DNA of 24,787 nt from an uncultured Ruminococcus sp. (GTDB taxonomy: Bacteria > Bacillota > Clostridia > Oscillospirales > Ruminococcaceae), in the NCBI GenBank assembly GCA_900319195.1, contig ONNL01000113.1, positions 1 through 24,787 of the forward strand, in the 5' to 3' direction. Shown one piece after another: positions 14,696 through 21,799 of the stretch. Position 1 is the first letter of the stretch, and each line of letters starts with the position of its first letter. The position numbers and the translations under genes are program-made. The notes under the pieces were generated by a model, which was not told the DNA's origin, ran no database searches, and saw only the letters and a program-made list of their open reading frames with translations.

Positions 14696-14988
14696 AGGAT
14701 GCTGAATGCCATGACAGCTCCCCTGAGCTCGTCGGGCGAAAGCATATATAAAACATAGTACAGCTTGCTTTCTGAGGAAAACATAGAAGTGTCCAGATTA
14801 GCCGAGTGCTTTATTACCGATACGTGTATACTGTCGGTGTTCATGTATACTCCTGCCGGAATTATCTTTTCATCAGTCAGCTTATTATATGAATTTGCAT
14901 ATGAATTTAAAAACATCCATAGACCGCACGTCATTAGCAGGTACACAAACACTGCTTTGAACGCGGTTTTTTTCTTTTTTATATGCAT
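14689..14988 (-). CDS. Small single-span membrane protein coupled to spoIIP
   Basis: I do not recognise this 99-residue protein. It has a basic N-terminus (MHIKKKKTAFK), one hydrophobic segment at about 11-28 (AVFVYLLMTCGLWMFL), and a polar remainder of about 70 residues predicted to lie outside the membrane. Its ATG overlaps the spoIIP stop codon by one base (TAATG), so it is translationally coupled to spoIIP and probably functions with it. No catalytic motif is visible. It could be a SpoIIP partner or a separate small envelope protein. The 3' end overlaps the converging YiiX-like gene by 7 bp with no room for a separate terminator. Confidence 0.7.
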   Translation of the reverse strand: MHIKKKKTAFKAVFVYLLMTCGLWMFLNSYANSYNKLTDEKIIPAGVYMNTDSIHVSVIKHSANLDTSMFSSESKLYYVLYMLSPDELRGAVMAFSILQ

Positions 14989-16163
14989 TATTTTATCCCC
15001 TTCATCGAATTCAGAAGCTCACCGAGCGACCTGCCTATCAGCTGTCCCGAATACTGCGCCTGTTCAAGTGTATTGCCGTGCGAGCCGACCTCTATAAGCA
15101 GGCTGCCTGTTGTTAAATCCTGATTATAATGTCTGTAGTCAAAAAGAATAGGACGTGTAAAACCCGGGTGGTCGGTCTCGAATTTCTGCTCAAGAGTGCA
15201 GGCAAAGTGAAAATTCTTCATATAATTCGGCATTCCGAGCGTTCCGTCGTCACAGCCCGAGATTATCATTATCTGTGCCGCTTCCCTGCCGTTGATTATC
15301 AGAAACGGCTGATAGGCAGTATTCTCAGACGAAATCGCATCACGATGAATATCGAGGGCTACCTTTATGCTCGGGTACTGCTCCAGAATAGGCACTATCG
15401 ACTCCCTGCTTCTGCCGTATGAGCCGTTATATGAGGGATAATCATGTATCGTCCGAACATGGACTACACCTATCCCCTGTGCTTCAAGCTCCGCCTGTAT
15501 CGCGTCCCCTACCATTATCATGTTCTTAGTTTCGTCTGTTGTGCGGTAGTTGAACGAAGGGTCATATTCCTCACGGACATATGGCTCGTAGCTTTCGGTC
15601 GTGTGGGTATGATAAATGAGCACCTGCGGCTCTGATGTATCGGTGATGTCGAAATCGGGAAGATACTTGCTTTCCTCGATAAGCGTTTCATTCGGCACAG
15701 ATGTCTTATTATTGACCTGTCCGCCGTTTGCAAGGTCGAAAATGCAGTCCCCACTGTATTTGCCGTAGGTCGTGCGGACTATCGTCCCACCCCCGATATT
15801 CCACTCACTTTCAGAGGGGTACGGTTTTTCTCCCTGATTTGTGCTTACCATTTCAAGCGGACTTACAAGCTTTTGGAGCATATCATCATCAGTCTCGGCA
15901 TTGACCCCATATCCCTCTGAGAGCACGGAAGGAATATCAGATATGTCAATTTCTGTCTGCTTTATCCGGCTTTCCTGCGGTTCGGTGCTCTTCTTTGCAG
16001 AATAATGAGACTGCTCTGCACCTGTTTTGCTAAGTTCATACGGGTGTATCATTCTGCCGTTACTTATCGCACTGTTTGCCAGCAGTGCTATGAGCATGGG
16101 AGCTGTGATAAGTGCTGTAAACTTTATGGCTGTTCGTTTCTTTCTGCGTCTGAAATGTTTCAT
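14988..16163 (-). CDS. spoIIP: Stage II sporulation protein P (SpoIIP), peptidoglycan hydrolase
   Basis: SpoIIP is the amidase/endopeptidase of the DMP complex (with SpoIID and SpoIIM) that thins septal peptidoglycan during engulfment of the forespore. The protein has a basic start and a membrane anchor at about 11-33, a linker of about 140 residues, then the zinc amidase-like domain from about 178. That domain opens with LIYHTHTTESYEP (His185/His187, Glu190), continues with ALDIHRDA (His273), and ends with LLIEVGSHGNTLEQA (Glu358). The 391-residue length suits the family. GAGGTGAG precedes the ATG. The small membrane protein overlaps its stop codon. The gene faces away from the polysaccharide deacetylase; spoIID and spoIIM are not in the window. 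Confidence 0.93.
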   Translation of the reverse strand: MKHFRRRKKRTAIKFTALITAPMLIALLANSAISNGRMIHPYELSKTGAEQSHYSAKKSTEPQESRIKQTEIDISDIPSVLSEGYGVNAETDDDMLQKLVSPLEMVSTNQGEKPYPSESEWNIGGGTIVRTTYGKYSGDCIFDLANGGQVNNKTSVPNETLIEESKYLPDFDITDTSEPQVLIYHTHTTESYEPYVREEYDPSFNYRTTDETKNMIMVGDAIQAELEAQGIGVVHVRTIHDYPSYNGSYGRSRESIVPILEQYPSIKVALDIHRDAISSENTAYQPFLIINGREAAQIMIISGCDDGTLGMPNYMKNFHFACTLEQKFETDHPGFTRPILFDYRHYNQDLTTGSLLIEVGSHGNTLEQAQYSGQLIGRSLGELLNSMKGIK

Positions 16164-16293
16164 ATTCTCACCTCATTATTATATCCTTTCAGTGAATTAT
16201 ATTCATTGACATATAAAAATATTTCTCACTGATATAATAATAAAGGTCATTATCGACGATTTTTGCTCATAAATTGTATTATGAGGTGAAGAT

Positions 16294-17169
16294 ATGTACA
16301 TTTGCTTTAAACTTAAAAGAGCGATAGCCTGTATTCTTATCGCCGCGGCTTTAGCGGCAATCCTCCCGATAGGCAGTCTGCTTACTTCTGCACACACCGA
16401 TGAAGCTGAAAAGGGCATTTTCCTGCCTGCTATAATGTACCACAGCATTTGCGGAGACGAGCCGCAGGAATATATATGCACTCCCGAACAGGCTGATAAT
16501 GACCTCAAATGGCTGTATGATAACGGGTACAAGACAGTTTCAGCCGAGCAGCTCATTGATTACACTCACGGCAAGGGCGAGCTGCCCGATAAGCCCGTAC
16601 TCATCACTCTTGATGACGGATTCTATAACAATCTCTCAGAGCTTCTCCCTCTGCTTGAAAAATATGATATGTGCGCTGTCGTTTCTGTAGTCGGGAGATA
16701 TACAGATGATTACGCTCCCGCTGACCCTCACTGCCCGAGATATTCCTATCTGACGTGGGAGGATATTTCGGAGCTTATCGCCTCGGGCAGAGTTGAGATA
16801 GGCAATCACACCTATGATATGCACACTGTAAACGGCAGAAGAAACGGCTGTTCCAAGAACTACGGAGAAGATAATGAGCAGTATTCCGAAGCGCTCAATG
16901 CCGACATCAGCGTACTCCAGACAGAGCTGATACAGAATACCGGATATGAGCCTGTTGTTTTTGCATATCCGTTTGGTATCGTAAGCAGAGAAAGTCTCCC
17001 CGTATTAAGAGAAAACGGCATTCTCATGACGCTGACCTGCCGTGAGGCTCCCAATCATATCACCCGCGACCCAGTCTCCCTTTACGGTATCAACAGATAC
17101 AACAGGAGCGGATATTATTCCACAGAGGAATTCATGGCACGCATAACAAATGACAGTCAGTCACAATAG
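16294..17169 (+). CDS. Polysaccharide deacetylase family protein, exported
   Basis: This NodB-homology carbohydrate esterase (CE4-like) is exported and probably removes acetyl groups from peptidoglycan or another cell-surface polysaccharide. Residues 8-32 form a signal peptide or membrane anchor. The catalytic domain (about 42-280) begins with PAIMYHSIC. It has the base/metal Asp pair in TLDDGF (Asp107-Asp108), and GNHTYDMHT (170-178), where histidines 172 and 177 are one residue further apart than in the classical HSxxH pattern, and AYPFG (224-228). TGAGGTGA precedes the ATG. It is divergent from spoIIP across a 130-bp AT-rich gap and converges on the Spo0A-like gene, leaving only 15 bp. Location suggests envelope remodelling, possibly during sporulation. 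Confidence 0.9.
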   Translation: MYICFKLKRAIACILIAAALAAILPIGSLLTSAHTDEAEKGIFLPAIMYHSICGDEPQEYICTPEQADNDLKWLYDNGYKTVSAEQLIDYTHGKGELPDKPVLITLDDGFYNNLSELLPLLEKYDMCAVVSVVGRYTDDYAPADPHCPRYSYLTWEDISELIASGRVEIGNHTYDMHTVNGRRNGCSKNYGEDNEQYSEALNADISVLQTELIQNTGYEPVVFAYPFGIVSRESLPVLRENGILMTLTCREAPNHITRDPVSLYGINRYNRSGYYSTEEFMARITNDSQSQ

Positions 17170-17184
17170 TCATAGTCACAACAA

Positions 17185-17586
17185 TCAGAGCTTTATCTCT
17201 CCGCGTCTGACGAGTATCATTATCTTATCGGCAGCAAGCGCTATAAACTCCGAGCCTGAGGGACGCTCGGAATGTGCATAGTAGTCACATTCAAAGAATG
17301 CGACTATGTCATCAATACTCGCTCTTGTCCATATTATATTGATAGCATGACGTATCGAACGCTCAACGCTTGAAACAGTTGTGTTATGTACAGCGGCAAT
17401 TGACGGATAGAGCTTCTGAGTTATCGAATCAAGAAGGGTATTATCCTTCACAACATTGATTATACCCGTCCGCATATAAGTATATCCCTTTATGTTCGCA
17501 GGAACTCCGAATCGAAGCAGAAGTGAAGTTACAACGCTTTCGATATCGCTGCGGTTTTCTCTGTAATTAAGTAATATGTCATCCAT
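17185..17586 (-). CDS. Stand-alone Spo0A C-terminal DNA-binding domain protein
   Basis: The 133-residue protein corresponds to the effector domain of Spo0A alone, the master regulator of sporulation entry. Shared blocks are GVPANIKGYTYMR (27-39), LLDSITQKLYPSIA (51-64), the helix-turn-helix recognition region NTTVSSVERSIRHAI (68-82), and RPSGSEFIALAADKI (108-122). All closely match the classical Spo0A C-terminus. The receiver domain with its phosphorylatable aspartate is missing, and the ATG at 17586 has a GAGGAA-type ribosome binding site, so this is a natural start rather than the tail of a broken gene. The 225-bp upstream gap has no receiver remnant that I can see. It would be expected to bind Spo0A boxes without phosphorelay control. 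A minus-strand -10-like TATAAT lies at 17629-17634. Confidence 0.92.
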   Translation of the reverse strand: MDDILLNYRENRSDIESVVTSLLLRFGVPANIKGYTYMRTGIINVVKDNTLLDSITQKLYPSIAAVHNTTVSSVERSIRHAINIIWTRASIDDIVAFFECDYYAHSERPSGSEFIALAADKIMILVRRGEIKL

Positions 17587-17673
17587 TTTATTTCCTCATT
17601 CCTTTGATTTTTGCATAAAATTCTTCTATTATATATTTTATACTGTTATTCGTAAGAATTCAATTCGTATATT

Positions 17674-17710
17674 CACTAACGTTTTGTCGAAAAAACGGAC
17701 ATAATTAGTG
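17674..17710. promoter_or_regulatory. Candidate Spo0A box inside a dyad, between spo0A-like gene and mrp
   Basis: TTGTCGAA (17684-17691) is an exact match to the core of the Spo0A box (consensus TTTGTCRAA, known from Bacillus). It is embedded in CGTTTT-GTCGAA-AAAACG (17680-17697). Outer arms CACTAA (17674-17679) and TTAGTG (17705-17710) are also exact complements. The site lies about 100 bp upstream of the Spo0A-domain gene and about 120 bp upstream of mrp. It could be an autoregulatory operator. The dyad could alternatively bind another regulator or form an RNA hairpin. Confidence 0.55.
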
Positions 17711-17747
17711 CGGTTGATAAAAAATCAGTTTTTGAGGTTCTCAGATG

Positions 17748-17776
17748 TTGACATATGACAGAGCATGAGGTATAAT
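17748..17776 (+). promoter_or_regulatory. Perfect-consensus sigma-A promoter for mrp
   Basis: TTGACA (17748-17753), exactly 17 nt, then TATAAT (17771-17776), 35 bp before the mrp start codon. Both hexamers and the spacing match the sigma-A consensus without deviation, suggesting strong constitutive transcription. Confidence 0.92.
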
Positions 17777-17811
17777 ATATTTATATCTATCACTATTAAG
17801 GAGTATTAAAA

Positions 17812-18639
17812 ATGAGTGAATGTAATCACGATTGTTCAAGCTGCTCAAGCAGCTGCAACGAACGTAAAGAACCGCAGAGCTTTCTTGAAAAGCCGAATCA
17901 GCTCAGCAATATCGGCAAGGTCATCGGTGTTGTAAGCGGCAAGGGCGGCGTAGGTAAAACTATGATCTCCTCAATGCTTGCTGTCGGTATGCAGAGAATG
18001 GGCAAAAATGTCGGCATTCTCGACGCTGATATAACAGGTCCTTCTATCCCGAAGGCTTTCGGTATAAAGGAAAAGGCTGACGCAAATGAATTCGGTATCA
18101 TTCCTGCCAAGAGCAAAATGGGACTCGACGTTATGTCCGTAAACCTTCTTCTCGAAAACGAGTCTGACCCTGTTGTTTGGAGAGGTCCCGTTATTGCAGG
18201 TGTTGTTAAGCAGTTCTGGACTGACGTTATCTGGAAGGATATTGATTATCTCTTTGTTGATATGCCCCCGGGAACAGGCGATGTTCCGCTTACTGTTTTC
18301 CAGTCGCTCCCTGTTGATGCGATAGTTATTGTAACATCTCCTCAGGAGCTTGTTTCGATGATAGTTGAAAAGGCTGTAAAGATGGCTAAGCTCATGAATA
18401 TCCCAATTCTTGGTATTGTTGAAAATATGAGCTATTTTGAGTGTCCCGACTGCCACAAGCAGATAAAGGTGTTCGGTGACAGCCATATCGAGAGTATCGC
18501 GGCTGAGTATAGCCTCCCTGTTCTTGCTAAGGTACCGATCTGCACTGACCTTGCTAAAATGTGCGATAACGGTACAATTGAGCTTTACGAGGGTGATTGG
18601 CTTGACCCTGCTCTCAACGAGATTGAAAAGCTCTCGTGA
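17812..18639 (+). CDS. Mrp/ApbC-family P-loop ATPase, Fe-S cluster carrier
   Basis: This protein belongs to the Mrp/ApbC/Nbp35 family, cytoplasmic ATPases that carry or insert iron-sulphur clusters. The deviant Walker A motif is GKGGVGKT (43-50), with DADITGPSIP (71-80), Walker B-like LFVDMPPGTGD (147-157), and the cluster-binding CPDC (211-214). The N-terminus has a compact cysteine group at residues 4, 8, 11 and 15 (C-x3-C-x2-C-x3-C), recalling the extra N-terminal cluster site of Nbp35-type members. AAGGAG precedes the ATG. It is a single gene behind a perfect promoter; the riboflavin promoter starts 6 bp after its stop codon. Confidence 0.94.
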   Translation: MSECNHDCSSCSSSCNERKEPQSFLEKPNQLSNIGKVIGVVSGKGGVGKTMISSMLAVGMQRMGKNVGILDADITGPSIPKAFGIKEKADANEFGIIPAKSKMGLDVMSVNLLLENESDPVVWRGPVIAGVVKQFWTDVIWKDIDYLFVDMPPGTGDVPLTVFQSLPVDAIVIVTSPQELVSMIVEKAVKMAKLMNIPILGIVENMSYFECPDCHKQIKVFGDSHIESIAAEYSLPVLAKVPICTDLAKMCDNGTIELYEGDWLDPALNEIEKLS

Positions 18640-18644
18640 TACTA

Positions 18645-18673
18645 TTGACAATCTCATAAATATATGCTATACT
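18645..18673 (+). promoter_or_regulatory. Sigma-A promoter for the riboflavin operon
   Basis: TTGACA (18645-18650), a 17-nt spacer and TATACT (18668-18673). The predicted transcription start near 18680 coincides with the first base of the FMN riboswitch P1 stem. Confidence 0.9.
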
Positions 18674-18679
18674 ATATAT

Positions 18680-18787
18680 ATCTTTGAGGCAGGGAGAATA
18701 TCCTGACCGGCGGTAAAGTCCGCAAACCCACTGGGTATGACACGGTGAGATTCCGTGACCGACGGTATAGTCCGGATGAGAAAAGAT
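18680..18787 (+). ncRNA. FMN riboswitch (RFN element)
   Basis: The conserved RFN blocks appear in order: AGGGAGAATATCCTGACCGG, CGGTAAAGTCCGC, AACCCACTGGG, GGTGAGATTCCGTGACCGAC, GGTATAGTCCGGATGAGA, AAAAGAT. P1 is ATCTTT (18680-18685) with AAAGAT (18782-18787). A downstream helix TAAAATCA (18787-18794)/TGATTTTA (18808-18815) shares bases with both P1 and the terminator stem and may act as antiterminator. By family knowledge, FMN binding stabilises P1 and promotes termination, lowering riboflavin synthesis. Confidence 0.97.
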
Positions 18788-18814
18788 AAAATCAGCATAG
18801 TATAATATGATTTT

Positions 18815-18843
18815 AAAGCCTCGATTTCGGGGCTTTTATTTTT
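18815..18843 (+). terminator. FMN-riboswitch-controlled intrinsic terminator
   Basis: AAAGCCTCG (18815-18823) pairs with CGGGGCTTT (18828-18836), one pair being G-U, around an ATTT loop, and TATTTTT follows. It ends 3 bp before the GTG taken as the ribD start, so termination and the ribosome binding region are tightly packed. Confidence 0.92.
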
Positions 18844-18846
18844 GAG

Positions 18847-19956
18847 GTGATAGCGACGGATACGAATTTCATGAAAGAGGCTGTCAGACTTGCTCTTAAC
18901 GGTATGGGTCATGTGTGTCCTAATCCAATGGTGGGCGCTGTTATAGTCAAGGACGGCAGGATTATCGGTAAAGGCTTGCATGAAAGATACGGAGGTCTCC
19001 ATGCGGAGAGAAACGCTTTTGCAAACTGTACCGAGGACTGCACGGGCGCAGATATGTACGTCACTCTCGAGCCATGCTGTCATCACGGAAAACAACCGCC
19101 ATGCACGGACGCTATCATTGAGCATAAGATAGGTCATGTCTACATAGGCTCGTCTGACCCGAATCCGCTCGTTTCGGGCAAGGGAGTACAGATACTTCGT
19201 GAGCACGGCATTGAAGTGACGGAAAATGTTCTGAAGGACGAATGCGACAGTATCAACGAGATATTCTTTCACTACATAACCACGGGTCTGCCGCTCGTTA
19301 CAATGAAGTACGCACAGACTCTCGACGGGAAAATCGCCTGCTACACGGGTGAATCAAAATGGATAACGGGTGCTGAGGCACGGCAGAGGGTGCACATGGA
19401 CAGAAAAAAATATGCTGCGGTAATGGTCGGTATCGGGACGGTCTTAAAGGACGACCCCATGCTTAACTGCCGAATTGAAAACGGACGCGACCCGATAAGA
19501 ATAGTATGCGATTCTCATTTGCGGATACCTCTTGACTGCAATATCGTAAGGACAGCAAAGGAGATACCGACTATGATCGCTGCGGTATCGGGTGACAGCG
19601 AAAAATCAGCACAGCTTGAAGCTCTCGGCTGTAAAATAGTAAGGACAGCTCCCAAAAATGACAGAGTAGACCTGAAAGAGCTGGTACAGAAGCTCGGGAA
19701 AATGAAAATAGACAGCATTATCCTCGAGGGCGGAAGTCAGCTCAACTGGTCGGCACTGGAGTGCGGTATAGTCGATAAGGTGCAGGCATACATCGCTCCA
19801 AAGATATTCGGCGGAGCGGACTCGAAATCTGCTGTCGGCGGTATAGGAGTCCCCTGCCCCGACAAAGCATTCCTTATTGAAAATACAGAGATACAGAAAA
19901 TCGGAGAGGACTATCTCATAGAAGGCAGGGTGAAATATGTTCACAGGAATAGTTGA
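18847..19956 (+). CDS. ribD: Bifunctional riboflavin deaminase/reductase RibD
   Basis: RibD performs the second and third steps of riboflavin synthesis: deamination of the pyrimidine, then NADPH reduction of the ribose. The N-terminal cytidine-deaminase-like domain (about 5-145) has CPNPMVGAVIV (24-34) and zinc ligands His52 (HAERNAF), Cys77 (EPCCHHG) and Cys86 (PPC). The reductase domain (about 148-365) begins at PLVTMKYAQTLDGKIA and includes GIGTVLKDDP and LEGGSQLNWS. The start is uncertain: GTG at 18847 lies within a GAGGTGA ribosome-binding-like sequence, and the next ATG (18871) gives a protein beginning at FMKEAV with poor upstream spacing. It overlaps ribE by 20 bp. Confidence 0.95.
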   Translation: MIATDTNFMKEAVRLALNGMGHVCPNPMVGAVIVKDGRIIGKGLHERYGGLHAERNAFANCTEDCTGADMYVTLEPCCHHGKQPPCTDAIIEHKIGHVYIGSSDPNPLVSGKGVQILREHGIEVTENVLKDECDSINEIFFHYITTGLPLVTMKYAQTLDGKIACYTGESKWITGAEARQRVHMDRKKYAAVMVGIGTVLKDDPMLNCRIENGRDPIRIVCDSHLRIPLDCNIVRTAKEIPTMIAAVSGDSEKSAQLEALGCKIVRTAPKNDRVDLKELVQKLGKMKIDSIILEGGSQLNWSALECGIVDKVQAYIAPKIFGGADSKSAVGGIGVPCPDKAFLIENTEIQKIGEDYLIEGRVKYVHRNS

Positions 19957-20581
19957 AAAGATCGGGATAGTTTCAGAGGTCAAAAGAAACGGGAACAGCT
20001 CATATATCCGAATAGCCGCTGATAATTTTCTCTCTGACGTACACATAGGTGACAGCATTGCCGTTAACGGTGTCTGCCTCACTGTGACAGAAATAGACAG
20101 GAATCTTTTCAAGGCTGATGTCATGAATGAGACTCTCAGCCGTTCATCGCTCGGAGCACTCAAAAGAGGCTCAAGGGTGAATCTTGAACGTGCTATGGCT
20201 GCAAACGGACGCTTCGGCGGTCACATAGTATCGGGACACATTGACGGTATCGGTACTGTTACGGATATAAAAAATGACGGCATAGCAGTATGGTACACCA
20301 TATCGGCAGACTCCGATATCATGCGGTATATCGTGGAGAAAGGCTCGATCGCAATCGACGGGATAAGTCTTACTGTAGCAGGGGTGTCAGACATGGATTT
20401 CAGTGTATCGGTGATACCGCATACTGCTGATGTGACTATACTGAGTGAGAAAACGGTCGGCAGCGTTGTGAATCTCGAAAACGACATTATCGCAAAATAC
20501 GTTGAGAAGCTGCTCACACCAAAGGAAACTGCCAGGCCGAGCGTTCTGACACGCGATTTTCTTGCTGAACACGGATTTTAA
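19937..20581 (+). CDS. ribE: Riboflavin synthase alpha chain (RibE)
   Basis: This enzyme dismutates two 6,7-dimethyl-8-ribityllumazine molecules into riboflavin and the pyrimidine precursor. Its 214 residues form two tandem lumazine-binding beta barrels. The start MFTGIVEKIG is diagnostic. Repeat 1 contains GDSIAVNGVCLTV (38-50), repeat 2 contains KGSIAIDGISLTV (135-147), and GGHIVSGHIDGIG (94-106) joins them. The ATG lies inside the ribD 3' end (20-bp overlap), implying translational coupling. AGGAGG after its stop serves ribBA. Confidence 0.97.
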   Translation: MFTGIVEKIGIVSEVKRNGNSSYIRIAADNFLSDVHIGDSIAVNGVCLTVTEIDRNLFKADVMNETLSRSSLGALKRGSRVNLERAMAANGRFGGHIVSGHIDGIGTVTDIKNDGIAVWYTISADSDIMRYIVEKGSIAIDGISLTVAGVSDMDFSVSVIPHTADVTILSEKTVGSVVNLENDIIAKYVEKLLTPKETARPSVLTRDFLAEHGF

Positions 20582-20592
20582 GGAGGTACCAT

Positions 20593-21798
20593 ATGTTTGA
20601 ATATAACACTGTTGAAGAAGCTCTTGAAGCGCTCAGAAACGGGGAGATAATCCTCGTAAGCGACGACGAGAGCCGCGAAAATGAAGGCGATATGATATGC
20701 GCTGCTCAGTTTGCAACGACGGAAAATGTCAACTTCATGGCAAAAAATGCCAAAGGTCTTATCTGTATGCCTATGAGCAGGGAAATATGCAAGCGTCTGC
20801 ATTTCCCTCAGATGATAAGTCTTGAGGAGAATACTGACAATCATGAGACCGCCTTCACTGTCTCTATAGACCACATAAGCACGACTACGGGTATTTCCGC
20901 CGAGGAGCGCGGAAGGACTGCGAGAACGGTCGTTGACCCCGAATCAAAGCCCGAGGATTTCAGACGACCCGGTCATATGTTTCCGCTTATGGCAAAGAAA
21001 AACGGAGTCCTTGAGCGCGAGGGACACACCGAGGCTACTGTTGACCTTATGCGCCTTGCAGGTCTTGAGGAATGCGGTCTCTGCTGTGAGATAATGCGCG
21101 AGGACGGCACTATGATGAGGACGGCTGAATTGCAGGAAAATGCTGTAAAATGGGGCATGAAATTCATCACGATACAGGCTCTCAAGGAGTACCGAAAGTA
21201 TCATGACACGCTTGTTGAGTGCGTGGCTAACACAAAGCTCCCGACAAAATACGGCGAATTCCGTGCACTCGGATATGTGAATAAGCTCAACGGAGAACAT
21301 CATGTGGCACTTGTCAAAGGTGAGATCGGTGACGGAAAGGATATTCTCTGCCGCGTTCACTCGGAATGCCTTACGGGTGACGCTTTCGGTTCACTGAAAT
21401 GCGACTGCGGACAGCAGTTTGCTTCGGCAATGACGCAAATCGAAAAGGAGGGACGCGGCATACTCCTCTATATGAGGCAGGAAGGACGCGGCATCGGACT
21501 TATCAACAAGCTCAGGGCGTATGAATTGCAGGACAAGGGCATGGACACGCTTGAAGCGAATCTTGCCCTCGGCTTCCCCGGAGATATGCGTGAATACTAT
21601 ATCGGTGCACAGATACTCCGTGACCTCGGCTGTAAGACACTCAGACTGCTTACCAACAATCCCGACAAGGTATACGGACTCAGCGGCTTCGGTCTTGAAA
21701 TTAAGGAGCGCGTGCCGATACAGATGTCCCCCACAGCTTATGACCTGTTTTACCTCAAGACCAAAGAGGAAAAAATGGGACATATCCTCAACTACTGA
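20593..21798 (+). CDS. ribBA: Bifunctional DHBP synthase/GTP cyclohydrolase II (RibBA)
   Basis: RibBA supplies both riboflavin precursors: 3,4-dihydroxy-2-butanone 4-phosphate from ribulose 5-phosphate, and the pyrimidine from GTP. The N-terminal DHBP synthase domain (about 1-200) has DDESRENEGD (24-33), RPGH (125-128) and HTEATVDL (145-152). The C-terminal GTP cyclohydrolase II domain (about 205-401) has the zinc site Cys259, Cys270, Cys272 in HSECLTGDAFGSLKCDC, RQEGRGIGL (295-303) and the LTNNPDK loop (353-359). The length of 401 residues is standard and both domains look intact. AAGGAGG lies 8-10 nt before the ATG. The histidine phosphatase gene starts one base after its stop. Confidence 0.97.
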   Translation: MFEYNTVEEALEALRNGEIILVSDDESRENEGDMICAAQFATTENVNFMAKNAKGLICMPMSREICKRLHFPQMISLEENTDNHETAFTVSIDHISTTTGISAEERGRTARTVVDPESKPEDFRRPGHMFPLMAKKNGVLEREGHTEATVDLMRLAGLEECGLCCEIMREDGTMMRTAELQENAVKWGMKFITIQALKEYRKYHDTLVECVANTKLPTKYGEFRALGYVNKLNGEHHVALVKGEIGDGKDILCRVHSECLTGDAFGSLKCDCGQQFASAMTQIEKEGRGILLYMRQEGRGIGLINKLRAYELQDKGMDTLEANLALGFPGDMREYYIGAQILRDLGCKTLRLLTNNPDKVYGLSGFGLEIKERVPIQMSPTAYDLFYLKTKEEKMGHILNY

Positions 21799-21799
21799 T

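Noticed and set aside
16164..16293. Sporulation-sigma (sigma-E-like) promoter upstream of spoIIP
   Set aside because: A GAATATA / ATATAATA pair can be drawn on the minus strand, but its -10 falls almost on the ribosome binding site. The region is so AT-rich that the match is not informative. A plus-strand TTGACA/TATAAT pair there has 21-nt spacing and was also not called.
18667..19272. 201-codon minus-strand frame over the FMN riboswitch and ribD
   Set aside because: It is antisense to ribD and the RFN element, with no ribosome binding site or recognisable domain.
21521..21799. 93-codon upstream extension of the histidine phosphatase frame
   Set aside because: It overlaps the well-conserved GTP cyclohydrolase II end of ribBA in another frame and reads as arginine/serine-rich noise; the family fold begins at the ATG at 21800.
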